From assembly GCA_965246925.1 (NCBI GenBank), contig OZ251994.1, forward strand, positions 434,001 to 498,000: 64,000 nucleotides of DNA, read 5' to 3'. The notes below the pieces were generated by a model that saw only the letters and a program-made list of their open reading frames with translations, ran no database searches and was not told where the DNA came from. Both the position numbers and the translations under genes were made by a program. Of this stretch, positions 46,260 through 55,003 are shown piece after piece. Every line of letters begins with the position of its first letter. Within the stretch, counting starts at the first letter, position 1. Source of the stretch: JANPPS01 sp965246925 (GTDB taxonomy: Bacteria; Pseudomonadota; Alphaproteobacteria; Acetobacterales; Acetobacteraceae).

Positions 46260-46276
46260 GCAGCATGAAGTGCTGC
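46260..46276 (+). terminator. Small hairpin after the gamma-glutamyltransferase gene
   Basis: GCAGCA and TGCTGC form a perfect 6-bp stem with a 5-nt loop, followed by TTGTT, 46 nt after the stop. Termination is plausible but weak. The remainder up to 46,485 has no convincing gene. Confidence 0.35.
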
Positions 46277-46485
46277 TTGTTCAGAGTTGAGCGGCGAAGG
46301 CCTAAAAGGAGTCCGTCATGCCACAATACCGTTTGAGACTTCGGCTTCGTTCCCGCTCTTCCTGTTTTGTTCTCCTTGTAGTGACCAGTCGAATGCACGA
46401 CCTTCCATGCGCTGCACCAGGAGAATACGATGCGCGAAGGCCTGCGGGACTGATCGACTTGATGCGCTCCGGAGCCTAACCCGGA

Positions 46486-47052
46486 GTGGCTGAGCCAGCG
46501 CCGTTTTGGTGGGCGGTGCCGCTTGTGGGGCTGATCGGCGCAGGCGTTGCCACAAGCTCCGTCCGCGCCAACCGGAGCCTCGCCCGGCTCAAGGCCACGC
46601 TTGACCTTATCGAGCGCACTGAATCCAACGATCACTATCTCAAGCTTCGCGCCAGCTTCCGCCGGCTCGAGACTAACAGCGCAGACCCGGCGTTCTTCGC
46701 CCGGATCACTAAACCCACAGAAGAACCGGACCGCACCCTCCGGCGCGAGATCGTAGCCTACATCAATCACTACGAACTCGTCGCGATCGGTTGCGCCGTC
46801 GGCATCCTCGATGAGGGCTTCTACCGCAGCTGGATGCGCTCCCACGTCATCCGCGATTTCAAGCTCGCCCGCCCGCTCATCCTCGCCGCCCGAACCAACC
46901 CTGCCGACCCGGTGCCCGCCGCCTATGCCGGGTTCGAAGCCATGGCGGGCCGCTTTCGCCAGCACAGCACCGTCCCCTGGTTCAGGCGAGCAGTTTGGCG
47001 AGCCGGTCGAACTCCGCAACCTTCAGCGTCTCCGCCCGGCGCTCCCCCTTGA
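46486..47052 (+). CDS. DUF4760 family membrane-anchored protein, 188 aa
   Basis: A single N-terminal helix (WWAVPLVGLIGAGVATSS) is followed by LARLKATLDLIERTESNDHY, REIVAYINHYELVAIGCAVG and ILDEGFYRSWMRSHVIRDF, the DUF4760 pattern. Function is unknown; such genes are often in accessory regions. The start is GTG. The 3' end overlaps the convergent ksgA end by 71 nt, and the last 20 residues look unconserved, so the original stop may have been lost. Confidence 0.65.
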   Translation: MAEPAPFWWAVPLVGLIGAGVATSSVRANRSLARLKATLDLIERTESNDHYLKLRASFRRLETNSADPAFFARITKPTEEPDRTLRREIVAYINHYELVAIGCAVGILDEGFYRSWMRSHVIRDFKLARPLILAARTNPADPVPAAYAGFEAMAGRFRQHSTVPWFRRAVWRAGRTPQPSASPPGAPP

Positions 47053-47791
47053 TGTCAGCCCGCTCCAGCAACGCCTCCCCACCTAGGTCCCGCAACGAGC
47101 CGCGCAGCATCTTGCGCCGTTGCCCGAACGCAGCCGCGGTTAGCCGTTCCATGGTCGCGAACAGCGCCGGGCTGGGCTGATCCGGCAACGGCGCCAAGCC
47201 CACCACCGCTGACCAAACCTTCGGCGGCGGCGTGAACGCGGCGGGCGGCAGCCGCAGCAGCAGCGCGGTCTGGCAAACCCATTGTGTCAGCACCGACAGC
47301 CGCCCATACGCCGCGGTATCCGGCGCGGCGCAAATGCGCTCGGCCACCTCCAGCTGGAACATCAGCGTCATCCGCTCCCACGCCGCCGCCTGCCGCAGCC
47401 AGCCGATCAGCAACGGCGTCGCGACATTGTACGGCAGGTTGGCGGCGAGCTGCCGGGGCGCGGGCACCAGCGCCGCCAAGTCCGTCCGCGTCGCGTCCGC
47501 CAGCATGACCGTGAGCCGCCCGGGATACGCCGTCGCCAACTCCTCGATTGCCGGCACGGCGCGTGGGTCCAGCTCGATGGCCAGCACGCTCGCCGCGTCC
47601 GTCTCCAGCAGCGCGCGGGTCAGGCCACCGGGTCCCGGCCCTACCTCGACCACATGCCGCCCCGCCAGCGTGCCAGCCTGGCGGGCAATGCGCGACGTGA
47701 CGTTGCTATCCAGAAGAAAATGCTGGCCGAGTTTCCGGCGGGCATCGAGGCCGTGCCGGGCGATGACCTCCCGTAACGGCGGCAGGGTCAG
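46982..47791 (-). CDS. ksgA: 16S rRNA adenine dimethyltransferase KsgA, 269 aa, CTG start
   Basis: KsgA dimethylates two adenines in helix 45 of 16S rRNA. The protein shows LGQHFLLD, the SAM site VVEVGPGPGGLTRALLE, and the catalytic NLPYNVATPLL, then TPPPKVWSAVV. No ATG, GTG or TTG lies before the conserved PPLREVIARHGLDARRKLG. The only start consistent with full length is CTG 47,791, which overlaps the surA stop as CTGA, the same 4-nt coupling seen across the window. It ends the lptD-surA-ksgA operon; pdxA, present here in E. coli, is absent. Confidence 0.9.
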   Translation of the reverse strand: MTLPPLREVIARHGLDARRKLGQHFLLDSNVTSRIARQAGTLAGRHVVEVGPGPGGLTRALLETDAASVLAIELDPRAVPAIEELATAYPGRLTVMLADATRTDLAALVPAPRQLAANLPYNVATPLLIGWLRQAAAWERMTLMFQLEVAERICAAPDTAAYGRLSVLTQWVCQTALLLRLPPAAFTPPPKVWSAVVGLAPLPDQPSPALFATMERLTAAAFGQRRKMLRGSLRDLGGEALLERADIKGERRAETLKVAEFDRLAKLLA

Positions 47792-49083
47792 AGGATGCTC
47801 CGCTCTTCCAGCGCTTTCGCGTTGCGGCGCAGGTCACGCTGCAACTGGCGGGAGGCAGACTCGATACGCGCGTTCAGCACGATGTTGCTGACCTCCTCCT
47901 TGGTCGGCGCCACCGCGCTCTTCTGCTCCTTGGCACAGACCATAATGATCGCGACCCCCTCGGACGTGATCACCGGCTTGCTCGGTACTCCTGGCTGCAA
48001 CCCGGCCAGCAGCGCCCGCAACGGGGCGGAGCCGACGGTGTCCAGCCGCACGTCCCCGGGATTGGCCGGGCGGGGGGAGCCCACGCGGGTGTTCGCCGCC
48101 TCGATGTCGGCGCAGGACCGGGCCGATTTGGCGATGGCCCCCGCCTGCTCCACCGCGCGGCGCTGCTGATCCGTAGGGGCACGCGGGTTCAGCGCACCGG
48201 TGAACGGGATGAAGGCCTGGCGGATATCCAGCACGGTCGCGGTATCCCGCCCGATCTCCCGCTTGCCGCGCATGGTCGCGATGACGATGCCGCCGGGCAC
48301 GGGGATCGGATTGCTGATCGCGTTCTCCGGCATTTGACGCACGATGTCCGCCACCGGCGGATCCAGCTGATCGGCCCGAATCCAGCCGAGGTCGCCGCCC
48401 TGCAGCGCGTTCTGCGCCTGGCTGAACTGCGCCGCCACCACTGGGAACGGCGCACCGGCGCGGAGCTGGGTGATGACGGTGTCGGCGAAGCGCCGGGCAT
48501 CGGCAGCCTTGGACGGGTCCTCGATCGGGATGAAAATCTCGCCTACGCGATACTCGGGCTTGCCGATGCTCTCCTGGAACCGCTTAGTCTGCTCTGCCAC
48601 GTCGGCATCCGTCACTTCACCGCGCCCGCCCAGCTCCTGGCGAAGCACGCGGGTCCAGCCGATCTGCACGCGGACCTGATCGATCAGCGTGCGCGGCGCG
48701 ACACCGCGGGCTGCGAGGCTGGCGGCCAGCGCGCCCCGCTGCATGTTGTTCCGCTGTTCGATTTCGGCGATGCTCTCGGCGATCTCCCGGTCGCTCACGG
48801 AAATCTTGCGGCGTTGCACCTCCTGCAGGCGTAGGCGCTCGTCGATCAGCTGTTTCGTGACCTGGGCGCGTAGCCGGCTCAATACATCTGGCGTGACCGG
48901 CAGGCCGGTCGTGAGCGCGAACAGCCTTCCGCGGTTGTCCACGTCCCCCGTTGTGATGACGTCGCCGTTCACCACGGCCACGATCCGCTCCCCGCCCGGC
49001 GCCGGTGCGCCCTCTGGTCTTTGGGCCAGCGCCGGGGCGGTGCAACCGAGCAAGCCAGCAAACATGAGAATATATGAACGCAT
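47788..49083 (-). CDS. surA: Periplasmic chaperone/peptidyl-prolyl isomerase SurA, 431 aa
   Basis: SurA carries outer-membrane proteins across the periplasm. A signal peptide (MRSYILMFAGLLGCTAPALA) precedes the N-terminal chaperone domain (IVAVVNGDVITTGDVDNR, QLIDERLRLQEVQRRKI). One clear parvulin domain follows (YRVGEIFIPIEDPSKA, FSQAQNALQGGDLGWI) and a second, degenerate one. The start is ATG 49,083. It lies 19 nt after lptD, one of its main clients. Confidence 0.92.
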   Translation of the reverse strand: MRSYILMFAGLLGCTAPALAQRPEGAPAPGGERIVAVVNGDVITTGDVDNRGRLFALTTGLPVTPDVLSRLRAQVTKQLIDERLRLQEVQRRKISVSDREIAESIAEIEQRNNMQRGALAASLAARGVAPRTLIDQVRVQIGWTRVLRQELGGRGEVTDADVAEQTKRFQESIGKPEYRVGEIFIPIEDPSKAADARRFADTVITQLRAGAPFPVVAAQFSQAQNALQGGDLGWIRADQLDPPVADIVRQMPENAISNPIPVPGGIVIATMRGKREIGRDTATVLDIRQAFIPFTGALNPRAPTDQQRRAVEQAGAIAKSARSCADIEAANTRVGSPRPANPGDVRLDTVGSAPLRALLAGLQPGVPSKPVITSEGVAIIMVCAKEQKSAVAPTKEEVSNIVLNARIESASRQLQRDLRRNAKALEERSIL

Positions 49084-49102
49084 AAGGGTCCTTTGGCGGC
49101 GG

Positions 49103-51307
49103 TCAGAGCGCGTGATAGCCGAACTGCCCGACGGTCTTGAGCGTGATTTGGAACAGGATGACGGTCGCGCCATTGTCGCCATTGAGCGCCGTATAACGCT
49201 TGGCGAAGTTCAAGTCGAAGATCGAGCACTCGTCCTCGTAACTGGCGTGCAGCCCGATCGCGGTCATCTTACCGAGATTCACGTCACGCCGCAGGTAGCC
49301 GGACAGCTTGTAGTGATCATCGATTTGCGTGCTGGCATTCAACGACACTTCGTTCCGATGCTGAAAATAGCTCGGTGGGATGACGTTGGTGTCATAGAGC
49401 GCATAGGGGTTGGTGGCCGAATACAAATACCCGGCCCCCACCCGGAGCGCCGGGCCGCCCACGCTGGCGACGGCGTCGGCGAAACGGACGTTACCGTTCT
49501 TGTGGTCGAACCGCGTGCGCCCTGTGAAATCCAGCCACGGCGCCGGGCTGAAGCTCAGCTTGCTCACCACGTCGGACGCGCGGGTGTTGAGGCCCGAGCC
49601 CACCGGGAAGGTGCCGTCCGCGTGGGTGCGGTAGGACTGGCCGATTAGTCCATCCAGCACCGCCTCCCCTAGCTTCCAGTTCACGTGCAGTCCCACATTG
49701 GCACGGATGCCTCCCTCAAGCCGGTCGATCCCCGGATAGCGGTTGAGCGCGAACAGATTCTGGTCGGTGAATTCGAAATCGAGGCTATCCTCGTTCGGAA
49801 TGCGAGCCTTGCGGCCCCGACCGGTGTTCGGGGCAAGAATGACCTGCGCGATAGGCTCGATCAGCTGCGAGCCACGCTCCGTCTGGCGCACGAAAGGCCA
49901 GTTCATCTTCAACGCCGCCTGCACGTGGCCCACCACCGTCTGCGTCTGGCTAATGCTGGCGTAATTGGGGTTCTGGTTCAGGCTGGTCGCGCTATAGGCT
50001 GCCGAGATGCCCTGCAGCGTCAGCCCATACACCTCACCCAAGGCGCCCATAAACGGGCGGTCCCAATTCAGCACGGCGGACGCGCGTTGCGTATTGGTGC
50101 CCTGCGGCCGGATGATGTTGAAATCCTGCGTGTCGAAGCTGAGCCGCCCGCCCCAATCGTCCGGCTCACCAAAATAGCTATAGGCGTAACGCGGCAGCAC
50201 GTATGGCAGGCGCACTTGCCTCACGCTGGTGACCAGGGATTGATAGGCGATGGCGTCGATCCGGGAGTACGCACCCGTGCCGAAACCCTCGAGGAACAGA
50301 CGGCTGGTCAGCACGTCCCCGCGGTTGGCGACGCGGTAGTCCCTCAGATACCGCGCGCTGCTCGCCCGGTCGAGGTCGAAGCCATACCGCCAGGTGTCGT
50401 CCAGCGCGAAGCGTCCGCGGGCGAAGATGTCGCCCCCAGGCTTGTGCTGATCGTAGCCGAGGCTGCCGTCCACCGTAAAAATCCCATCGTTGAACCGGCG
50501 CCGGTATTGCGCGCCCAGTCCTAGGATATTCTGGCTGTTGAGGATGGGCGTAATGGTCGCGTCCGACTGCTCGTCAATTGCCCAGAAGTACGGCACCGAG
50601 AGAAAGGCGCCGAGGTGCTTGCTATACCCGAACGACGGCACTAGCAGGCCGCTGGCCCGGCGCACCGACGGGTCCACATGGGTGAAATACGGAAACCACG
50701 CGACCGGCACCCCATAGATGTCCAGCACCGCGTCCTTATATTCTATCCGCTTGTTGTCCCCGTCCTGCAGCGCGCTGCGAGCACGCAGCTGCCACAGCGG
50801 CGGTTTGGTGGGGTCCGCCGCGCACAGGTTACAGGTGGTATAGACGGCGCGGCTCAGCTCGTTGACCGAGCCTCCGGTCCGCCTTGCACCGTTGGCCACC
50901 AGCCGCCCATTCTCCGCCAGCAGCGCCCGCATGCCTTTCAGCACGCCGTCCCGCAGCCCTTCCGTGAGCTCCGCGTAGTCGCTGAACAGCACCTGCCCGT
51001 CCGGCTGCACCATGACCACGTGGCCAGTGGCGGCGATGACGTTGGTATTGCGGTCATATGTGATGCGGTCGGCCTTCAGGACATTGTCGTTCTGCCACGC
51101 CTCGACATTGCCGGCCGCGGTCACGACGGCATGCTCCCGGTCATACTGCACGCTATCGGCGGTGAAGGTCACGGGGTCATTGTTGTTGATCGCCGGCGGC
51201 GCGCCCGCGGCTGGTGCCCGGCGCAGCCCGACAAATTGCGCATGCGCCGCCCCGGCCCAGAACACGGCCATCAGCAGCAGCATGCTGCACTGAATGAGAG
51301 CTTTCAC
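49103..51307 (-). CDS. lptD: LPS-assembly protein LptD, 734 aa
   Basis: LptD is the outer-membrane barrel that inserts lipopolysaccharide. A signal peptide (MKALIQCSMLLLMAVFWAG then AAHA) is followed by an OstA/LptA-like domain (VTFTADSVQYDREHAVVTAA, NVLKADRITYDRNTNVIAA) and a long beta-barrel with many aromatic-ended strands. The start codon is GTG 51,307. Cysteines are few (CNLC near residue 180), so disulfides may differ from E. coli. The 183-bp gap upstream holds its promoter region; nothing else is clear there. Confidence 0.92.
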   Translation of the reverse strand: MKALIQCSMLLLMAVFWAGAAHAQFVGLRRAPAAGAPPAINNNDPVTFTADSVQYDREHAVVTAAGNVEAWQNDNVLKADRITYDRNTNVIAATGHVVMVQPDGQVLFSDYAELTEGLRDGVLKGMRALLAENGRLVANGARRTGGSVNELSRAVYTTCNLCAADPTKPPLWQLRARSALQDGDNKRIEYKDAVLDIYGVPVAWFPYFTHVDPSVRRASGLLVPSFGYSKHLGAFLSVPYFWAIDEQSDATITPILNSQNILGLGAQYRRRFNDGIFTVDGSLGYDQHKPGGDIFARGRFALDDTWRYGFDLDRASSARYLRDYRVANRGDVLTSRLFLEGFGTGAYSRIDAIAYQSLVTSVRQVRLPYVLPRYAYSYFGEPDDWGGRLSFDTQDFNIIRPQGTNTQRASAVLNWDRPFMGALGEVYGLTLQGISAAYSATSLNQNPNYASISQTQTVVGHVQAALKMNWPFVRQTERGSQLIEPIAQVILAPNTGRGRKARIPNEDSLDFEFTDQNLFALNRYPGIDRLEGGIRANVGLHVNWKLGEAVLDGLIGQSYRTHADGTFPVGSGLNTRASDVVSKLSFSPAPWLDFTGRTRFDHKNGNVRFADAVASVGGPALRVGAGYLYSATNPYALYDTNVIPPSYFQHRNEVSLNASTQIDDHYKLSGYLRRDVNLGKMTAIGLHASYEDECSIFDLNFAKRYTALNGDNGATVILFQITLKTVGQFGYHAL

Positions 51308-51490
51308 AAGGAACGTGACGCGGACATGACACCACTCTAGCCCGCCGAACGCGGCGGCAAAAGGGCACCCTCAGCCAGGACGATCCGGTCAGTCCTTCAC
51401 TAGCCTAACCCGCTCGTCCTGCGCTCGCTGAAGCACGGCACGCCAGGATCGCCTCCCAAACGAGCTCCGGGCGAGCGGGGGCCGAAAGGG

Positions 51491-51931
51491 TCAGCGCTTG
51501 GTCCAGCCGCGCTCGCCTTGCTGCCAATAGGTCAGCGTGTGCCCGGCGTCGCGGGCCGCGGTCCAGCGGAGGCGGGCGGCGGTGACGGCGGAGGGGTCTT
51601 GGCCGTCGAATAGGTCGAACAGCCGGGTCCAGTCGCCCGCGGGCGGGGCGGTGCCGTCCAGCAGGAACAAGTAGCGGGCGCTGTTAGGATTTTCATCCAG
51701 ACATGTCAGCCAGATCGGCTGCAGCGCCGCATGCCCGGTGCGGGCACTGCCGTGCGGGAGCCATGGAGGGGCAGTGCTATCCCACAGCGCTGCGTCCACG
51801 GCGGCCAGCCGCGCGTCCGAGCCGAGGCGCACCAATGCCCGCTCCCCGGCGTCTAGCGTCCGGCCCAGCAGCTGCGGCAAGGCGGCGTCCGGGCCGGTGC
51901 GGGTTAGGTGATAGAAGCCCCAATCGCTCAT
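51491..51931 (-). CDS. holC: DNA polymerase III subunit chi, 146 aa
   Basis: Chi links the clamp loader to single-strand-binding protein. The HolC pattern is visible: WGFYHLTRTGPDAALPQLLG at the start, RALVRLGSDARLAAVDAALW, then FLLDGTAPPAGDWTRLFDLF. The ATG overlaps the upstream peptidase stop as ATGA. Its location after pepA is a well-kept arrangement in proteobacteria. Confidence 0.88.
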   Translation of the reverse strand: MSDWGFYHLTRTGPDAALPQLLGRTLDAGERALVRLGSDARLAAVDAALWDSTAPPWLPHGSARTGHAALQPIWLTCLDENPNSARYLFLLDGTAPPAGDWTRLFDLFDGQDPSAVTAARLRWTAARDAGHTLTYWQQGERGWTKR

Positions 51932-53313
51932 TGCAGGTAACGGTCTAATAAACGGACGCCGTAGCCGGTGGCGCCCAGGGCGTAGCGGTCCGGGTCGTAC
52001 CAGTCGCCGGGCTCGCGCAACTCCATACCCGCGATGTCGAGGTGCGCCCAGGGCACGCCGGCCGTAAACTCACGCAGAAACGCGGCGGCGATGCTGGCAT
52101 CGGGCTGTGACTTTCCGGTGCTGCAATGGCGTAGATCGGCGATGTCTGACCGGATCGCGTCGGTATGCTCCGCGCCGATCGGCATGGGCCACAACCGCTC
52201 CCCCACCGCCGCCCCGGCCGCGGTCAGCGCGGCGCCCAGCGCCGGGTCGCCGAACAGCCCGGCGCGGTCATGGCCGAGTGCCGTGATGATGGAGCCGGTG
52301 AGGGTGGCGAGGTCAATCAGCGCGGTGGGGCGCAGGTGCTGCACGGCCCAGGACAGCGCGTCGGCCAGGATGAGCCGGCCCTCCGCGTCGGTGTCCACCA
52401 CCTCCACCGTGCGGCCGGAGTGGCTGCGCAGCACGTCGCCGGGGCGGTAGGCGTCGGCGCCGATGGCGTTTTCCACCAGCGGCAGGACGGCGATCACGGG
52501 CGTGCGGGACCGGCGCAGGGAGGCGGCCAGCAACGCCCCGGCGCAGGCCGCGGCCCCCGCCATGTCGGCGCGCATATCCCACATACCCATGCGCGGCTTG
52601 ATGCACACGCCCCCGGTATCGAAGGTGACTCCCTTGCCCACCAGCACGACCGGCGGTCCCTCCCCCTCACCCCGCCAGCGGAGGACCGCGAGGCAGGGGG
52701 GGTGCACCGACGCGGCGCCCACGGCCAGGAGGCAGCCAAAACCCTCCTCCGCCAATTGCGCAGGGTCCAGGATCTCGACCTGCACCCCCTCCCGCTCGAG
52801 CCGGGTAAGGCGGGTGGCAAGGCCCTGCGGGGTCAGGATATTGCCGGGTTCGGTGACGAGGTCGCGGGCGAACCAAACCCCCTCCATCGCCGCGTGCACC
52901 GGCGCCCAGGCGGCCCGGGCGGCGGCGGGGTCATGCACCAGCACGTCGAGGTCGGTGAGGCGGGAGCAGCGCGGGTCGGGCTTGGCGCGCAGCCGGTCGA
53001 ACCTCCAAGCGCGGAGGCACGCACCGGCCGCAAATGCCACGGCCTGCTCTGCATCCAGAGCACGGGCATCAAGGGCGATATGCTCTTCGCGCAGGGCCCG
53101 CGCGACGGCCAGCGCCCCCGCCGCCTCGTAATCCCCCACAGTGCCCAGCAGCAGAAGGCGCCGGGTGCGGCCCACCAGGTCGGCCGCTTCACCCTCCGCC
53201 CCGGTGAACCCGGCGAGGGCAGCGCGGGACGGGCGGGGCGGCTCGGCCCCTGCCGGCACCGGCACCGCGCGCAGCCGGGCGGCGCTGTGCCGGACGAAGC
53301 GGACGCGGATCAA
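51928..53313 (-). CDS. Second M17 leucyl-aminopeptidase family protein, 461 aa
   Basis: This paralogue of pepA keeps the two-metal site: GKGVTFDTGGVCIKP, the Asp in DMRADMAGAAACAG and DTDAEGRLILADAL. The family signature normally reads NTDAEGRL, so Asn is replaced by Asp. There is no ATG near the true start; TTG 53,313 overlaps the pepA stop as TTGA and is followed by the conserved N-terminal domain. It lies between pepA and holC, so the three are translationally coupled. The N-terminal domain is more divergent than in pepA. Confidence 0.88.
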   Translation of the reverse strand: MIRVRFVRHSAARLRAVPVPAGAEPPRPSRAALAGFTGAEGEAADLVGRTRRLLLLGTVGDYEAAGALAVARALREEHIALDARALDAEQAVAFAAGACLRAWRFDRLRAKPDPRCSRLTDLDVLVHDPAAARAAWAPVHAAMEGVWFARDLVTEPGNILTPQGLATRLTRLEREGVQVEILDPAQLAEEGFGCLLAVGAASVHPPCLAVLRWRGEGEGPPVVLVGKGVTFDTGGVCIKPRMGMWDMRADMAGAAACAGALLAASLRRSRTPVIAVLPLVENAIGADAYRPGDVLRSHSGRTVEVVDTDAEGRLILADALSWAVQHLRPTALIDLATLTGSIITALGHDRAGLFGDPALGAALTAAGAAVGERLWPMPIGAEHTDAIRSDIADLRHCSTGKSQPDASIAAAFLREFTAGVPWAHLDIAGMELREPGDWYDPDRYALGATGYGVRLLDRYLQ

Positions 53314-54776
53314 CGCTCGTAGTGCTCGGCCACTAGCTGATCGAGTAAGCGAATGCCGAACGCCGTCGCGCCCTTGGGTATCGTGGGCCGGTCCTTGGTG
53401 GCCCAAGCGGTGCCGGCGATGTCCAGATGCGCCCAGGGCCCGCGCACGAAGCGCTGCACGAATTGCGCGCCGATGATAGAGCCGCCGGGCCGCCCGCCGA
53501 TATTCTTCATGTCGGCGATGTCGGAGCGGATCAGCTTGTCGTAGGCCTTGCCGAGCGGCATGCGCCACAGCTTCTCCCCCGTGGTCTCACCCACCGCCAG
53601 CAGCCGGGTCGCCAGCTCCTCATCGTTGCAGAACAGCCCGGCGTGCTCATGGCCGAGCGCCACGATGATGGCGCCGGTGAGGGTCGCGAGGTCGATCGAG
53701 AGGCGCGGCGTGAACCGGTCCTGCGCGTACCACAGCAGGTCGGCCAGCACGAGGCGCCCCTCGGCGTCGGTGTTCTGCACCTCGATCGTCTGGCCCGACA
53801 GGCTGCGGATCACGTCGCCGGGGCGCATGGCGGTGCCGCTGGGCATGTTCTCCACCAGGCCCACGATGCCCACGGCGTTCACCTTCGCCTTACGCCCAGC
53901 CAGCGCCGTCATCAGGCCGATGACCGTGCCGGCGCCGGCCATGTCCCATTTCATGTCCTCCATGCCCGGCGCCGGCTTGATGCTGATGCCGCCGGTGTCG
54001 AAGGTGACGCCCTTGCCGATGAAGGCCAGCGGCGAGGGGTTGGCCCCGTCCGGCGCGCCCCGCCATTGCATGACCACGACCCGCGCCTCCCGCGCGCTGC
54101 CTTGCGCGACGGCCAGGAGCGCGCCCCAGCCTTGGCGTTGCAGCTCGGCCGGTTCCAGCACTTCGACGGTGAGGCCGGTATCCGTCAGCGCCTGGCAGCG
54201 CGCGGCCATTTCGGCGGGATAGAGCACGTTGGGCGGCTCGCTGACGAGGTCGCGGGAGACGGTGGTGCCGCGCAGCACGGCGGCGAGCGGGGCGTAGGCG
54301 GCCTCGGCGCCGGGCACATCGCCGGTGAGCACCGTGAGGCTGGTGAGCTTTGGCTTATCGTCGGCCGGCTCTTTGGTTCGGTAGCGATCAAAGCGGTAGC
54401 TGCGCAGCTGGGCGCCGAGTGCCGCGTGGGCCGCATGGCTTGCGGGCATGCCATCCACCGCGAGCGCGCCGTGCTCGTGCCGCGCCATCGCGACGGCGGC
54501 GGCACCGCCGGCCTCCTCCATGCCGTGCAGGGTATGCTCGGAGGATTTGCCGAGCCCGATCAGCACGATACGCGGCAGTTGCTCACCGCCCAGCACGACG
54601 CAGGTCTGGCTCGTGGCGCCGGTGAAGCCCCCGGCCTGCGCCGCCCGCGTGAGCGCGCCCCCGCTGGCCTGATCGGCGTGGGCATGCAGGGCGGAGGGCG
54701 GGGCGCCCTCGACGACCAGCAGGGCGAGTGCGCCGGTGGTGGGAAGGGCGGCGGGGGAAAACCGTGTCTCGATCAT
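53310..54776 (-). CDS. pepA: Leucyl aminopeptidase PepA, 488 aa
   Basis: This cytosolic M17 peptidase removes N-terminal residues. The active site is complete: GKGVTFDTGGISIKP, MKWDMAGAGTVIG and NTDAEGRLVLADLLW. The N-terminal regulatory domain precedes YRFDRYRTKEP. ATG 54,776 (MIETRFSPAALP) is chosen over the upstream opening. PepA can also act as a DNA-binding protein in some bacteria; nothing here tests that. It heads the pepA-M17-holC operon. Confidence 0.95.
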   Translation of the reverse strand: MIETRFSPAALPTTGALALLVVEGAPPSALHAHADQASGGALTRAAQAGGFTGATSQTCVVLGGEQLPRIVLIGLGKSSEHTLHGMEEAGGAAAVAMARHEHGALAVDGMPASHAAHAALGAQLRSYRFDRYRTKEPADDKPKLTSLTVLTGDVPGAEAAYAPLAAVLRGTTVSRDLVSEPPNVLYPAEMAARCQALTDTGLTVEVLEPAELQRQGWGALLAVAQGSAREARVVVMQWRGAPDGANPSPLAFIGKGVTFDTGGISIKPAPGMEDMKWDMAGAGTVIGLMTALAGRKAKVNAVGIVGLVENMPSGTAMRPGDVIRSLSGQTIEVQNTDAEGRLVLADLLWYAQDRFTPRLSIDLATLTGAIIVALGHEHAGLFCNDEELATRLLAVGETTGEKLWRMPLGKAYDKLIRSDIADMKNIGGRPGGSIIGAQFVQRFVRGPWAHLDIAGTAWATKDRPTIPKGATAFGIRLLDQLVAEHYER

Positions 54777-55003
54777 GCATGCTCCAGCGTCGGTAGCGGG
54801 ACTGTAGCAGGCAGGGGCGGGGATGCTAGGGTGGGGTGTGTGGGGTGATCCTCTCGATGTTGCGGGCAGGATGTCCAAACCGCGACATTGTCCAAGCAAG
54901 CTAAACAATACAGAGAAAGCCGCCTTACTGCACCTGGAGACCGGGATGGGATTGTTGATGCGATCTTTCGCTGGAGCCGGAATGCGACGGGGGAGGGGCG
55001 TGA

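Noticed and set aside
46287..46493. 68-codon frame before the DUF4760 gene
   Set aside because: It has no ribosome binding site and no conserved pattern, and its composition looks non-coding.
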